Part shown: positions 8,404-17,619 of the stretch, one piece after another
Numbering within the stretch: the stretch's first letter is position 1
Layout: every line of letters begins with the position of its first letter
Source: CAZIUL01 sp964542475
GTDB taxonomy: Bacteria; Planctomycetota; B15-G4; CAYZWU01
Length of the DNA: 64,000 bases
Direction: 5' to 3'
Assembly: GCA_964542475.1 (NCBI GenBank)
Contig: CAZIUL010000005.1
Location: forward strand, 106,084 to 170,083
Program-made: the position numbers and the translations under genes
Notes under the pieces: model-generated
Seen by the model: only the letters and a program-made list of their open reading frames with translations
The model's database searches: none
What the model was told of the DNA's origin: nothing

Positions 8404-10056
8404 ATGTCAGACGAAAACACACCAAAAGCTGAAGAGCTCGTCCAGATCGACTTCAAGCCGTGCGGCAAGGACTGGATGGACCCTAAGGTCGAGATGAAGA
8501 AGGGCACGTTCAACTACATAGCCAACCCGAAGAGCCTGGAATACCTCGACCTCCCGTCTCTCGGCACGTGGTATCCCCTGGACGAGGATTGGAAGCTTCC
8601 GGAAAACTGGAAGGAGACCGTTCTCAACGGCATAAGAGACCGGCTGGTGAAGTACCGGTCGTTCAAGATATTCATGGATATCTGCGTCCGGTGCGGAGCG
8701 TGCGCTGACAAGTGCCACTTCTTCATCGGCGGGGGCGATCCCAAGAACATGCCCGTGCTGCGCGCCGAGCTTTTGCGATCGATCTACCGCAAAGAGTTCA
8801 CCAAGGCGGGGAAGATATTGAGCAAGCTGGGCGGAGGCAGGGAGCTGACCCTTGACGTGATAAAGGAGTGGTTTCTCTACTTCTACCAGTGCACCGAGTG
8901 CCGTCGCTGCTCCGTGTTCTGCCCCTACGGGATCGACACGGCCGAGATAACCATGATGGGCAGGGAGCTTCTAAACCTCATCGGCGTCGGCATCGACTGG
9001 ATCTGCACACCCGCCGCGAACTGCTTCCGCACGGGCAACCACCTCGGCATCCAGCCCCACGGCTTCCAGGACAGCGTGGATTTCGCGATAGACGATCTCG
9101 AGGAGATCACCGGCATCAAGGTCGATGCCCCGGTGAACAAGAAAGGCGCTGAGATACTTTTCGTGGTGCCCTCCGCCGACTACTTTGCGGACCCGCACTA
9201 CTACGGCTTTCTCGGCTACATGGCCCTGTTTCACGAGATCGGCCTGGACTATACCTTCAGCTCGTTCGCCTCGGAAGGCGGCAACTTTGGCCTTTTCCAC
9301 TCGGCTGACATGATGAAGCGCCTGAACTCCAAGATCTATTCCGAGGCCAGGCGGCTCGGCGTTAAGTGGATAATCGGCGGAGAGTGCGGCCACATGTGGC
9401 GCGTTCTCCACCAGTACATGGACACGATCAGCGGCCCGGCCGATTTCCTTGAGGTGCCGGTTTCGCCATTGACAGGGACCAGGTTCGACAACGCTAGCTC
9501 CACCAAGATGGTGCACATCTGCGAGTTCACGGCCGACCTGATAAAGGAGGGCAAGCTGAACCTCGACAAGAGCCGCAACGACAACTGGAAGGTCACCTAT
9601 CACGACTCGTGCAACACGGCGCGCGCGATGGGTATCCTGGACGAGCCGCGTTATGTGATCAAAGCCGCTTGCAACCATTTTTACGACATGCCTGAGAACA
9701 CCATCAGGGAGCAGACGTTTTGCTGCGGCAGCGGTTCTGGCATAGGCACCGACGAAAACCTGGAGATGCGTATGCGCGGGGGGCTCCCGCGCGCGAACGC
9801 GGTGAAGCACGTGCACGAAAAACACGGTGTGAACCTGCTGTCATGCATTTGCGCCATAGACAAGGCAACGCTGCCCGCGCTCATGGATTTCTGGGTTCCG
9901 GGAGTAGAGGTCGGCGCGGTGCACGAGCTTTTGGGCAACGCGCTGGTCATGAAGGGCGAGAAGAGATCCACCGACCTGCGCGGCGAGCCTTTGCCGGGCA
10001 TAGAGGACGCCGAAGGCGACGAGGAAAGCCAAGAGGAGGGCAAAGCTGATGAATGA
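8404..10056 (+). CDS. dsrK: DsrK, HdrD-like iron-sulfur catalytic subunit
   Basis: DsrK resembles heterodisulfide reductase HdrD and is thought to reduce the DsrC disulfide/trisulfide on the cytoplasmic face. Two [4Fe-4S] motifs are visible, CVRCGACADKC and CTECRRCSVFCP. C-terminal CCG-type motifs for the noncubane cluster include GGECGHMWR, YHDSCNTAR and TFCCGSGSGIG. The 550-residue length is normal. AAGGAA precedes the ATG. The end overlaps dsrJ by 8 bases. A highly acidic tail (EDAEGDEESQEEG) is a minor variation. Confidence 0.94.
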   Translation: MSDENTPKAEELVQIDFKPCGKDWMDPKVEMKKGTFNYIANPKSLEYLDLPSLGTWYPLDEDWKLPENWKETVLNGIRDRLVKYRSFKIFMDICVRCGACADKCHFFIGGGDPKNMPVLRAELLRSIYRKEFTKAGKILSKLGGGRELTLDVIKEWFLYFYQCTECRRCSVFCPYGIDTAEITMMGRELLNLIGVGIDWICTPAANCFRTGNHLGIQPHGFQDSVDFAIDDLEEITGIKVDAPVNKKGAEILFVVPSADYFADPHYYGFLGYMALFHEIGLDYTFSSFASEGGNFGLFHSADMMKRLNSKIYSEARRLGVKWIIGGECGHMWRVLHQYMDTISGPADFLEVPVSPLTGTRFDNASSTKMVHICEFTADLIKEGKLNLDKSRNDNWKVTYHDSCNTARAMGILDEPRYVIKAACNHFYDMPENTIREQTFCCGSGSGIGTDENLEMRMRGGLPRANAVKHVHEKHGVNLLSCICAIDKATLPALMDFWVPGVEVGAVHELLGNALVMKGEKRSTDLRGEPLPGIEDAEGDEESQEEGKADE

Positions 10057-10432
10057 CAAGGGAAAAATCTTGTTCGGCCTGGTGATCTTTTTCGTGCTTT
10101 TGTCCATCCCCTTCTGGTATACGCTGGCAAGCGGGAAGCGGGGTTACTACCCCGAGATGGAAAAGGCTGCCAAGGGCGAAAAATGCATCATGGAAAAACA
10201 GGAGATGATACCGGGGCACATGGGGCTCTTGAACGAATGGCGGGACCTTGTTGTGCGGGAAGGCAAGAGGACGCACACTGCTGAGGACGGGACCGAATAC
10301 AAGATGAGCCTCACGAACACATGTCTTGACTGCCACCAGGACAAGAGCGAGTTCTGCGACAAGTGCCACGATTATCTCGGCGTAAAACCGTACTGCTGGG
10401 ATTGCCATGTCGACCCAAAGGAGATCGAGTGA
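10049..10432 (+). CDS. dsrJ: DsrJ, periplasmic triheme cytochrome c
   Basis: DsrJ is the periplasmic multiheme c-type cytochrome of DsrMKJOP. The 127-residue protein starts with a membrane anchor (ILFGLVIFFVLLSIPFWYTL) and has exactly three heme-binding motifs: CLDCH, CDKCH and CWDCH. One of the three hemes in characterised DsrJ has unusual ligation. The gene overlaps dsrK by 8 bases and its TGA shares one base with the dsrO ATG. GAGGAGGG upstream is a good ribosome binding site. Confidence 0.93.
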   Translation: MNDKGKILFGLVIFFVLLSIPFWYTLASGKRGYYPEMEKAAKGEKCIMEKQEMIPGHMGLLNEWRDLVVREGKRTHTAEDGTEYKMSLTNTCLDCHQDKSEFCDKCHDYLGVKPYCWDCHVDPKEIE

Positions 10433-11217
10433 TGGATGTGAACAGAAGAAGGTTTCTCAAGGTAGCGGGGGTCGGCGCGCTCGGGCTAGCGGGTGCTAAA
10501 CCCGTGCTGGATGCCTTTTCCGATGAGGAAACGCACGAAAGCGCTCCTTCCAAGGATAAGAAGGGCAAACAGCACGCCGGAAAGAGGCTGGCAATGGCCA
10601 TCGACCTGAAGAAGTTTGATGAAAACACTGCCAAGGCCTGCCGGGATGCCTGCCACATAACCCACAACGTTCCTGATTTCGGCAATGCAAAGGACGAGAT
10701 CAAGTGGATCTGGACCGAGCCGTTCGGGCACGCGTTCCCGGAGCAGGAGCACGAGTTCATCGAGGATGCGCTCAAATCCGCGTCTGTGCCGGTGTTGTGC
10801 AACCACTGCGACAATCCGTCGTGTGTCAGGGTTTGCCCCACGCAGGCCACCTTTCGCAGGGATGACGGCATCGTGGTGATGGACTGGCACAGATGCATCG
10901 GGTGCAGGTACTGCATGGCTGCATGCCCCTACGGATCCAGGAGCTTCAACTGGCGTGATCCCAGGGAGTTCATCGATAAGATCGATCCGAAGTTTCCCAC
11001 GCGGTCGCGAGGTGTCGTGGAGAAGTGCACCTTCTGCGACGAACGGCTGGCCGATGGCAAGGAACCCGCGTGCGTTGAGGCGTGCGGCAACGATGAGATG
11101 ATATTCGGGGATGTCGAAGACCCCGAATCGAAGATACGGGAGGTGCTGAGTAAGCGTTTCTCGATCAGGCGTAAACCCGGGTTGGGTACGAAGCCGGAAG
11201 TATACTATCTCGTGTGA
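10432..11217 (+). CDS. dsrO: DsrO, Tat-exported ferredoxin-type subunit
   Basis: DsrO carries iron-sulfur clusters on the periplasmic side and connects DsrJ with DsrP. The N-terminus MDVNRRRFLKVAGVGALGL is a twin-arginine signal. Cluster motifs follow: CNHCDNPSCVRVCP, CIGCRYCMAACP and CTFCDERLADGKEPACVEAC. The start at 10432 overlaps the dsrJ stop by one base and places the Tat motif right at the N-terminus. A longer reading starting inside dsrJ would bury the signal and is rejected. The mature domain is of usual length (261 residues in all). Confidence 0.93.
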   Translation: MDVNRRRFLKVAGVGALGLAGAKPVLDAFSDEETHESAPSKDKKGKQHAGKRLAMAIDLKKFDENTAKACRDACHITHNVPDFGNAKDEIKWIWTEPFGHAFPEQEHEFIEDALKSASVPVLCNHCDNPSCVRVCPTQATFRRDDGIVVMDWHRCIGCRYCMAACPYGSRSFNWRDPREFIDKIDPKFPTRSRGVVEKCTFCDERLADGKEPACVEACGNDEMIFGDVEDPESKIREVLSKRFSIRRKPGLGTKPEVYYLV

Positions 11218-11224
11218 GGCAGAC

Positions 11225-12433
11225 ATGCTAGAAAAGGCGATGTTCGGAAGTAGAAGGTACTGGGCCTGGGTCGTTTTTCTGCTGGTGTTGATTGGAGTCG
11301 GCCTCCTATGCTATCTCCAGCAGCTTAGCCAGGGGCTTGGAATAACTGGAATGGGCAGGGACGTGACATGGGGATTCTACATCGCCCAGTTCACCTTCCT
11401 GGTGGGTGTGGCAGCATCAGCCGTGATGGTGGTTCTGCCCTACTACCTGCATGACTACAAGGCGTTCGGCAAGCTCACCATCTTGGGGGAGTTTCTTGCC
11501 ATTTCCGCTGTGATCATGTGCCTGCTGTTCATTTTCGCGGACCTGGGCCAGCCCCAGCGCGGCATGAACATGATACGGTTCATGAGCCCCAAATCGGTCC
11601 TCTTCTGGGACATGATAGTGCTCAACGGCTACCTCGTGATCAACCTCGTGTTGAGCTGGAAGAGCCTTGACGCGGAGCGAAACTCTGTCAAGCCTTCCGG
11701 GTGGTGGATCAAGCCGCTGATCATAGTATCGGTCCCATGGGCTATCAGCATCCACACGGTCACGGCAATGATCTACTGCGGCCTCCCCGGCCGTTCCTTC
11801 TGGTACACGGCCATCCTTGCCCCGCGCTTTCTCGCGTCGGCGTTCGCATCCGGCCCCGCGCTCCTGATACTGATCTGTTTCATCCTGAAAAAGTTCACCA
11901 GGTTCGACGCGGGCAAGGAGCCCGTGCAGAAGCTAGCGGTAATTGCCACGTATGCGATGTTTCTAAACGTTTTCTTTTTCCTGCTCGAGGTGTTCGTGGC
12001 GGTTTACGGAGCCATCCCGGAGCACACTCAGCATTTCGAATACCTGTTCCTCGGCATCGGCGGGAAATCCAAGCTCGTGCCGTGGATGTGGATGGCCCAG
12101 TTCATCTCTGTGTTTGCGATAGTCATCTTCGCTGTTCCTCGGCTCAGAAAGAACGAGAACCTGCTGAAATGGGGGTGCATCGGCATCTTCGTCGCCATCT
12201 GGATAGACAAGGGGCTCGGCATGGTTGTGACCGGCTTCGTGCCTTCGCCGCTTGAGGGCGTGACAGAGTACTGGCCCACCTTCAGGGAGCTTTGCATCAC
12301 GATCGGTGCCTATGCGGTGGGTGCGCTGATACTCACAGTGCTCTACAAGGTGGCGCTGGAGGTACGGGGAGAGGTTTGCAGGCCTTGCTGCGAAGAGGTG
12401 GAGCATGAAGCGACAAAGCAAACCGCACCATGA
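11225..12433 (+). CDS. dsrP: DsrP, NrfD-like membrane subunit
   Basis: DsrP belongs to the NrfD/PsrC family of quinone-interacting membrane proteins. The 402-residue sequence is hydrophobic almost throughout with about ten membrane segments. Typical family stretches are WGFYIAQFTFLVGVAASAV, MIYCGLPGRSFWYTAIL and WIDKGLGMVVTGFVPSPL. A short cysteine-bearing cytoplasmic tail ends the protein. It completes the DsrMKJOP set in standard order. hemA starts 29 bases before its stop. Confidence 0.93.
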   Translation: MLEKAMFGSRRYWAWVVFLLVLIGVGLLCYLQQLSQGLGITGMGRDVTWGFYIAQFTFLVGVAASAVMVVLPYYLHDYKAFGKLTILGEFLAISAVIMCLLFIFADLGQPQRGMNMIRFMSPKSVLFWDMIVLNGYLVINLVLSWKSLDAERNSVKPSGWWIKPLIIVSVPWAISIHTVTAMIYCGLPGRSFWYTAILAPRFLASAFASGPALLILICFILKKFTRFDAGKEPVQKLAVIATYAMFLNVFFFLLEVFVAVYGAIPEHTQHFEYLFLGIGGKSKLVPWMWMAQFISVFAIVIFAVPRLRKNENLLKWGCIGIFVAIWIDKGLGMVVTGFVPSPLEGVTEYWPTFRELCITIGAYAVGALILTVLYKVALEVRGEVCRPCCEEVEHEATKQTAP

Positions 12434-13646
12434 CAGCAGCGGGGAGAACGGTAACGGAACACCGGGCGCCCTGGTGGTGTGCGGGATCAACCACGCCACG
12501 GCCACGCTCTCCGAGCGTGAGCCGTTCCAGATAACCAGGCAGGACCTCATTCCCGCGCTCAAGGAGCTCGAATCCATCAGGGGCGTGAGAGAGAGCCTTG
12601 TCCTTTCCACCTGCAATCGGTTCGAGGCTTACATGGTGCTCGATGCCCACGAGGAACCGTTCACCGTGCTTCGCGATTTTTTCATCCGTTTGAAGGGGAT
12701 CGATCCCAAGCCCCTGCGCAGCCTTTTCTACGTGCGCCACGAGAGCACCGCTGTCAGGCACCTTTTCCGCGTGATCGGCGGGCTCGATTCCATGGTGCTC
12801 GGAGAGTACCAGATCAAAAACCAGGTCAAGGAGGCGTACAGCGCGGCATGCAGCGTGAAAGCGCCGGGCAAGGTGCTCCACAGGCTTTTTCACGCGGCTT
12901 TCAGGACGGGCAAATCGGTACAGACACACACGGGCTTGGGCGCGGGGCGCATGTCGGTTGCAGGCATGGCTGTCGGGATAGTCGAGGAACGCCTGTCCCC
13001 TGATGATACGGTTCTGTTAATAGGGGCGAACGAGAACATTCGCATCGTTGCGGATAGGCTGAAGTCCGCCGGGTTCGAACGGTTTGTTTTCGTGAACCGG
13101 ACCTCATACAAGGCCAGGAAGCTGGCAAGCCGCTACGGCGGTGAAGGGTCCGGCCTCGATGAACTGTCCGACGCGCTGAAGGAAGGGGTAGGTGCTTTGG
13201 TCAGCTGCACGAGCGCTCCCGGATTCATCGTGACGGCAGAGCAGCTCGAAGCGCTGGCTGCTGACAACCGCTGCCCCGGCCTTCTGATCGACATGGCTGT
13301 TCCCAGGGACATCGAGCGGCCGGAAACCTCTTCTTTTCCGGCGGAACTGATCGACCTCGAGGACCTCAAGGCCTGCAGGAAGAACGGAGAACAAATCCGC
13401 GAGCAGGAGCTCCCCAGGGCTGAAAGCATAGTGGAGGACAAGGTCAGCACGTTTCAGAGCTGGATGGAGAACGCTTTCGATGAGGGCACCGGAGCGCTCA
13501 TCAAAGAGTACGACCGCATCAGGCTGGCACGCCTGAAAGATGCGCTTGCCTCGTTCGAGGCGAAAGACCGCGATGTGCTCGAGCGTTTCTCCCGTGACCT
13601 CATGCAGGACTTCCTCAAGGTGCCCACGCAGAACTTCACCGAGTGA
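12405..13646 (+). CDS. hemA: Glutamyl-tRNA reductase
   Basis: HemA reduces glutamyl-tRNA to glutamate-1-semialdehyde, the first committed step of C5-pathway tetrapyrrole synthesis. Visible motifs are GINHATATLSERE, LSTCNRFEAY with the catalytic cysteine C70, GLDSMVLGEYQIKNQV and the Rossmann segment DDTVLLIGANENIR. The 413-residue length is normal, including the dimerisation tail. It overlaps dsrP by 29 bases and shares its transcript. The context suggests heme and siroheme supply is matched to production of the heme-rich Dsr proteins. The glycine-rich site GANENIR is slightly atypical for the usual GAGEM. Confidence 0.93.
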   Translation: MKRQSKPHHDSSGENGNGTPGALVVCGINHATATLSEREPFQITRQDLIPALKELESIRGVRESLVLSTCNRFEAYMVLDAHEEPFTVLRDFFIRLKGIDPKPLRSLFYVRHESTAVRHLFRVIGGLDSMVLGEYQIKNQVKEAYSAACSVKAPGKVLHRLFHAAFRTGKSVQTHTGLGAGRMSVAGMAVGIVEERLSPDDTVLLIGANENIRIVADRLKSAGFERFVFVNRTSYKARKLASRYGGEGSGLDELSDALKEGVGALVSCTSAPGFIVTAEQLEALAADNRCPGLLIDMAVPRDIERPETSSFPAELIDLEDLKACRKNGEQIREQELPRAESIVEDKVSTFQSWMENAFDEGTGALIKEYDRIRLARLKDALASFEAKDRDVLERFSRDLMQDFLKVPTQNFTE

Positions 13647-13808
13647 CCGTTTCATCTCTTCAACATCGAAACACCACCGGCAGGAAATACAGGGCCTCCC
13701 CTTGCAGCCAACCGCCCGTCCGGTTTTTCCCTTCCCCTTTCCGCCCTCCTGTATAAGCTGTTAACCGTACCCTCATGACAACAGCTCATTTCCAAAAGGA
13801 TCCTTCCA

Positions 13809-14894
13809 ATGAAACGAAAAACATTCCGCGTCATCTTGGCCGCTTTCCTTTTCTTTCTGTTTCCCGCTTCATTGGTCTGTGCTCAGCAACCCGACAACAA
13901 CCGGGTAAGAATCGCTACATGGAACATCCGTATGCTCTCGGACGGAAGCAGGGATCCGTCCGAAGTCACAAAGATCGTCAACCTGATCGATGAGTACGAT
14001 CTCGTGGCGATCCAGGAGGCAAGGGATACACGGGTTCTCGATCGCATGAAGGCAAAGCTTCCGGGATGGACATACATCGCCTCACAAAAGGTCGGAAGAG
14101 GCCAAAAGGAGATCTATGCCTTCTTCTGGAGGACATCAAGGGTTTCCCGGATCGGCAGGCCGTGGACACTCATGGACAGGCAGGACCTTTTCATCAGGGA
14201 GCCTTTTGCCGCGACATTCAGGGCGGGCAAGTTCGATTTCACCTTGTGTACGGTTCACGTTCTTTTCGGCAAGAGCAAGTCACAGCGCAGAAAGGAGCTT
14301 GTTCTGATGGACGAGTATGTGGCCGCGATCCAGTCCGCGAACGAAAGCGAGCAGGACATACTTCTCGTGGGTGATTTCAACTTTCCCCCTGATGACATAG
14401 GATGGCAGCTTGCCGGGTGGACACCGCTTTTCAAGGCGCCAATGAAAACCACGATAGGCGACAAGAGCCTGTACGATAACATCTGGATCGACCCGGAGCA
14501 CACCAGCGAGTTCACCGGGGAAAAGGGAGTGAACAGGTTCGATCAGGCTCTTTATGGGAACGACCTCAAGAAAGCCTCCTTGGAGGTGTCGGATCACAGG
14601 CCGGTCTGGGCGGTTTTCAGCACGCAAGAAGATGATGACGTGAACGAATACGGGGAGCTCTCGCGCGCACATGTCAAGGTTGAAGCACAGGAAAACGCGG
14701 GCGCTGCCGTACCGGAGAACAAACCGGCCTCCGAGCAGGGCAAAGGCGGGATCGCTGTTTATGCGACCCCTTCCGGAAAAAAATACCACCTCAAAACATG
14801 CAGGTACGCGAAGGAAAACGCGTCAGCCCTTACCGTTGCCGCGGCCAGAAAGAAAGGTCTCGAACCGTGCAAGGTTTGCGGTCCCCCGAAATAG
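13809..14894 (+). CDS. Secreted endonuclease/exonuclease/phosphatase-family protein with C-terminal Cys motif domain
   Basis: The 361-residue protein starts with a signal peptide (residues 1-25, ending near VCAQQ). It continues with a DNase I-like fold: ATWNIRMLSDGSRDP, VAIQEARD, LLVGDFNFPPDD and SDHRPVWAVF are the expected metal and catalytic motifs. A proline/alanine linker leads to a small domain at about 315-361 with YHLKTCRYAKE and LEPCKVCGPP. That domain resembles the metal-binding module attached to various bacterial nucleases. The substrate is probably extracellular nucleic acid or a phosphodiester. AAGGAT precedes the ATG. It stands alone on its strand. Confidence 0.8.
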   Translation: MKRKTFRVILAAFLFFLFPASLVCAQQPDNNRVRIATWNIRMLSDGSRDPSEVTKIVNLIDEYDLVAIQEARDTRVLDRMKAKLPGWTYIASQKVGRGQKEIYAFFWRTSRVSRIGRPWTLMDRQDLFIREPFAATFRAGKFDFTLCTVHVLFGKSKSQRRKELVLMDEYVAAIQSANESEQDILLVGDFNFPPDDIGWQLAGWTPLFKAPMKTTIGDKSLYDNIWIDPEHTSEFTGEKGVNRFDQALYGNDLKKASLEVSDHRPVWAVFSTQEDDDVNEYGELSRAHVKVEAQENAGAAVPENKPASEQGKGGIAVYATPSGKKYHLKTCRYAKENASALTVAAARKKGLEPCKVCGPPK

Positions 14895-14915
14895 GGAGGA
14901 AGAGGAAGAAAGAAA

Positions 14916-14980
14916 AAGAGAACCACGGATGGAAACGGATAATTCTTAATAAAGCCAAGAGAACCACGGATGAACACGGA
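14916..14980. repeat. Two tandem copies of the AGAACCACGGAT repeat
   Basis: Copies at 14916-14940 and 14957-14980 share AAGAGAACCACGGATG followed by an A/G-rich ending (ACACGGA or AAACGGA). Related copies occur at 16284-16316 and 63976-64000. They lie between genes, directly after the nuclease gene. Function is unknown. Confidence 0.7.
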
Positions 14981-15015
14981 CACTGTTTTTAACCGGGGCT
15001 TGAGGCCAGAGGAAA

Positions 15016-15075
15016 AAACGCAGCATGAGCGCAGGTTACGGTGCCGCAGCAGATGAGGATGAAATATGCGGGTTA
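15016..15075 (+). repeat. TGCGGGTTA intergenic repeat, copy 1
   Basis: The core GCCGCAGCAG...GAGGATGAAATATGCGGGTTA runs from 15043 to 15075, with a less conserved leader AACGCAG...GCAGGTTACGGT before it. Its last three bases are the stop codon (TAA on the minus strand) of the neighbouring minus-strand gene. Other copies are at 17678, 22176, 33158, 50005, 50123 and 63955. Confidence 0.85.
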
Positions 15076-16056
15076 TCCCGCTTTGATCGCTGCGAGCCTG
15101 CGATCGATCTCCCGCCGGAGTTTTCCGATGAACTCTTCTGTCTTGCCCGGTTCGACCAGTTCGATCGACGAGCTGTTGGTCCGGATTGTGCCGCATGGCA
15201 GTCCGAGATCCTCGTAATAGCGGTAGCCGTTTTTGAAAACCTCCCTGAAGAAGACAACGCGGCTCCATTTTAAAAAAGGCATGCCTTTCTGATACGGGTT
15301 TCGAAAAAGCTCGAAGCTGACAAACCCGCTGTTGTCGACAGGGATAGGCGGGGCAGCCGGGTCGTATTCGAAGAAGGCTCCTCCTTCAGGAAACAGATGG
15401 CGGGCGGATCGGTTGCAGGAGGAGGGCAGGAGCTCGCCGTATGCTTCGAAACGGTCGAACGGTGTACGGAAAACGAGGGAGAGCTCGTAAAGGCGAAGGA
15501 AAACATTGATGCAGTAAAGGTTCCTTTGACGGCTCAGAATTACGGTGCCTTCTTCGGGCGCGGCGAATGTAATCGTCAGCTCCTGCGTTTCGCACTTGGA
15601 ACCGCCCTCGAGACAGTGTCCGTTTGTTTGACCGCTGATGTCGATTTCTACGCTGTGGCTCCCTGCTATTACGCAGAGCTTTTGATTAATGAACCGTATG
15701 AAGGCGTTGACATCCGGCTCAGGGAAGGAGCTGTCCAGGGGCAGGGTGAACGATTCTACCACCGGCTCCATGGACGCCCGCGCGACAGCCGGCCCTGTTG
15801 TCACCTGTTCTGATGCGGGGATCCTCTCTTTGCGCGCCTCTTCCGAAAAACCGGGAGCACCCGTTGCTTCCGTCATGATCCGGGAAATAACGGTTGCAGG
15901 TTTGCCGCGGTGAAAACCGTATGGAGCGGTGCCGGGCCACGCATTCGATTCGCAGTGTTGCCCTGTTCGGGCAAGAAAAACAGAGGCTGCGAGCACCAGG
16001 GAAAGGGCAGTGATAACCAGAACGGCGGCTTTCTGCCACTGGTTTCCAGGATGCAT
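15073..16056 (-). CDS. Uncharacterised membrane-anchored or secreted protein
   Basis: This 327-residue protein is not recognised. It has one N-terminal hydrophobic segment (AAVLVITALSLVLAASVFLA, about residues 10-29), so it is anchored or exported. The rest looks like a soluble extracytoplasmic domain rich in beta structure. It contains cysteines that could pair (CLEGGSKCETQ, LYCIN, SSCNR) and phrases such as PPIPVDNSGFVSFELFRNP. No catalytic signature is seen. The stop codon lies inside an intergenic repeat. No operon partner is evident; a hairpin repeat lies upstream. Confidence 0.65.
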   Translation of the reverse strand: MHPGNQWQKAAVLVITALSLVLAASVFLARTGQHCESNAWPGTAPYGFHRGKPATVISRIMTEATGAPGFSEEARKERIPASEQVTTGPAVARASMEPVVESFTLPLDSSFPEPDVNAFIRFINQKLCVIAGSHSVEIDISGQTNGHCLEGGSKCETQELTITFAAPEEGTVILSRQRNLYCINVFLRLYELSLVFRTPFDRFEAYGELLPSSCNRSARHLFPEGGAFFEYDPAAPPIPVDNSGFVSFELFRNPYQKGMPFLKWSRVVFFREVFKNGYRYYEDLGLPCGTIRTNSSSIELVEPGKTEEFIGKLRREIDRRLAAIKAG

Positions 16057-16093
16057 CTCTATCCACCTTCGAATAGAAACATAATATTAGAGT

Positions 16094-16154
16094 CCGTTGA
16101 AAAAGTCAGATCGGCTACGGCCTGACCTTTTGCCCGATCTGACTTTTTCAACGG
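16094..16154. repeat. Perfect 21-bp inverted repeat (MITE-like hairpin)
   Basis: The left arm at 16094-16114 begins CCGTTGAAAAAGTCAG. The right arm at 16134-16154 is its exact complement, with a 19-base loop (TACGGCCTGACC...). A truncated second copy of the left arm and loop is at 17620-17666. Size and symmetry suggest a non-autonomous mobile element or a bidirectional terminator between two divergent genes. Confidence 0.85.
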
Positions 16155-16283
16155 GTTCATAAGCATTCAACGATGTATGAAGTGACCCGGGAGGCAATAA
16201 GATAACAGACAAATTTCGCTCCCGCGGCTTGAGGTGGAGCAGATAAACGCAGAGGAAGCGGCGTAGGGAAGGGAAGAAAGAAG

Positions 16284-16316
16284 AAGAGAAGCACGGATTG
16301 ACACGGATAATTCATA
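16284..16316. repeat. AGAACCACGGAT-type repeat, degenerate copy
   Basis: AAGAGAAGCACGGATTGACACGGATAATTCATA matches the repeats at 14916-14980 and 63976-64000 with a few changes. It is intergenic. Confidence 0.65.
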
Positions 16317-16511
16317 ACAAGCAATGATGAGGGCACTGTCATGCCTTGTTGATTGTTTATGGTGTATTCGAACATTGAGCCGGATTGGATAAACAAAAAT
16401 ATGGCTCGCTTGAGCTGTTGTCTGGGATCAGGTGGTGTAGGATAATGAACCTTCCTATGTTCTCATTGGTTTTTCGGAGAACGTAAGAACGGTACAGGAG
16501 TAGATTATATA

Positions 16512-17594
16512 TTGGTAGCCATGAACTCAAAAAAAACCGATGGACCAAAACGCCGATCCGTCCTGCTAAAGCTTTTCTTTCGACTGCTGTTAATGGTAGT
16601 CGCCATTATCGTTGGGGTGCTCCTTGTCGAGATCTTTCTCGCAGTCTTTGCACCCTTTGGCATTGATCACTTCGCGAACCGCCGCGTCTACGAGGAGGTC
16701 TTCGTGGGGCCGGCCGGCGCACCAGGGGTGAACTACGAGCTGAAGCGCGAACGCTCTGTAGAGGCTGGAGTCCTGTACCGTACAAACAACCTCGGCGCCC
16801 GCGGCGGTGAGGTGGCTATCCCCAAGCCGGACGGCATCTACCGTATAGTGTTTTCCGGCGATTCCAACACCTTCGGGTGGGGCGTGGCCGAGGAGGACAC
16901 CTTCGTGGCGCGGGTGGAGCGCGGCCTCAATGAACGTGCTCGGCCTCCCGGCACAAAGCGTTTCGAGTGCGTGAATCTCAGCGCCTTGGCATACAATACC
17001 GTGCAGGAGGCGGCACTGTTGCGCTCCAAGGGGATGATGGCAGAGCCTGATGTGATGTGTATCGTTTTCTGCATGAACGACGTGTTAATAAAGGGGAAGG
17101 ACGATGACTATGTGCGTATCGAGCGAGACATGTTCGAGTCGCGGCGGTCAACGCTGGACCGGTTCTTCGCGGACAACCTGGGACCTTTCCTCAAACGGGC
17201 GGGACTTTACCACATCCACGATTTCCTCACGTACCTGTTTATTTCGCGGTACAACCAGACCTATTACGAAACAGTGGAGAGATTTTTCCACGGCATCGAT
17301 GAAGGCTTTGTCCTTGTGAAGGACTCTTTAAAGGAATTCAACAGGTTCGCGAAGAAGCGAGGGCTTCCGTTTGTACTGCTCGACCTGACGGGCAAGAAGG
17401 AGCTCGAGGCGCTCGCGAACGAGCACGGCTTCGGTTACGTGAACCTTTTCGATGCCGAGATCCAACGCAGCCCCGAGTATTGGAATTCGTACTGCGATCC
17501 CCACCCCAACGCCGACGGGCATGCCTTCTATGCGGGCCGGATCTTGGATGGGATCCACCCATGGATCGAGGGTGAGGAGTTTCCAGGGAGATGA
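16512..17594 (+). CDS. Membrane-anchored SGNH/GDSL-family hydrolase
   Basis: This is a 360-residue protein with one N-terminal membrane helix (LLMVVAIIVGVLLVEIFLAV). SGNH-hydrolase blocks are visible: GDSNTFGWGVAEEDTF (block I serine), MNDV after IVFC, and DPHPNADGH near the end (block V Asp and His). Such proteins remove or transfer acyl or acetyl groups on polysaccharides or lipids; the substrate here is unknown. A TTG at 16512 lies 11 bases after AGGAG (16496-16500). An ATG at 16521 is the alternative start. The gene stands alone. Confidence 0.78.
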   Translation: MVAMNSKKTDGPKRRSVLLKLFFRLLLMVVAIIVGVLLVEIFLAVFAPFGIDHFANRRVYEEVFVGPAGAPGVNYELKRERSVEAGVLYRTNNLGARGGEVAIPKPDGIYRIVFSGDSNTFGWGVAEEDTFVARVERGLNERARPPGTKRFECVNLSALAYNTVQEAALLRSKGMMAEPDVMCIVFCMNDVLIKGKDDDYVRIERDMFESRRSTLDRFFADNLGPFLKRAGLYHIHDFLTYLFISRYNQTYYETVERFFHGIDEGFVLVKDSLKEFNRFAKKRGLPFVLLDLTGKKELEALANEHGFGYVNLFDAEIQRSPEYWNSYCDPHPNADGHAFYAGRILDGIHPWIEGEEFPGR

Positions 17595-17619
17595 TACCCG
17601 TCCCTCGATTCCAAGGAGC

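Larger units (their letters stand above)
16057..16511. other. 455-base interval rich in repeats
   Basis: No gene is seen here. The stretch holds a perfect long hairpin (16094-16154), a degenerate ACCACGGAT-type repeat (16284-16316) and AT-rich DNA before the next gene. Confidence 0.6.

Noticed and set aside
14916..14980. CRISPR array
   Set aside because: There are only two units with no constant-length spacers, and related copies are dispersed elsewhere; it is an intergenic repeat.
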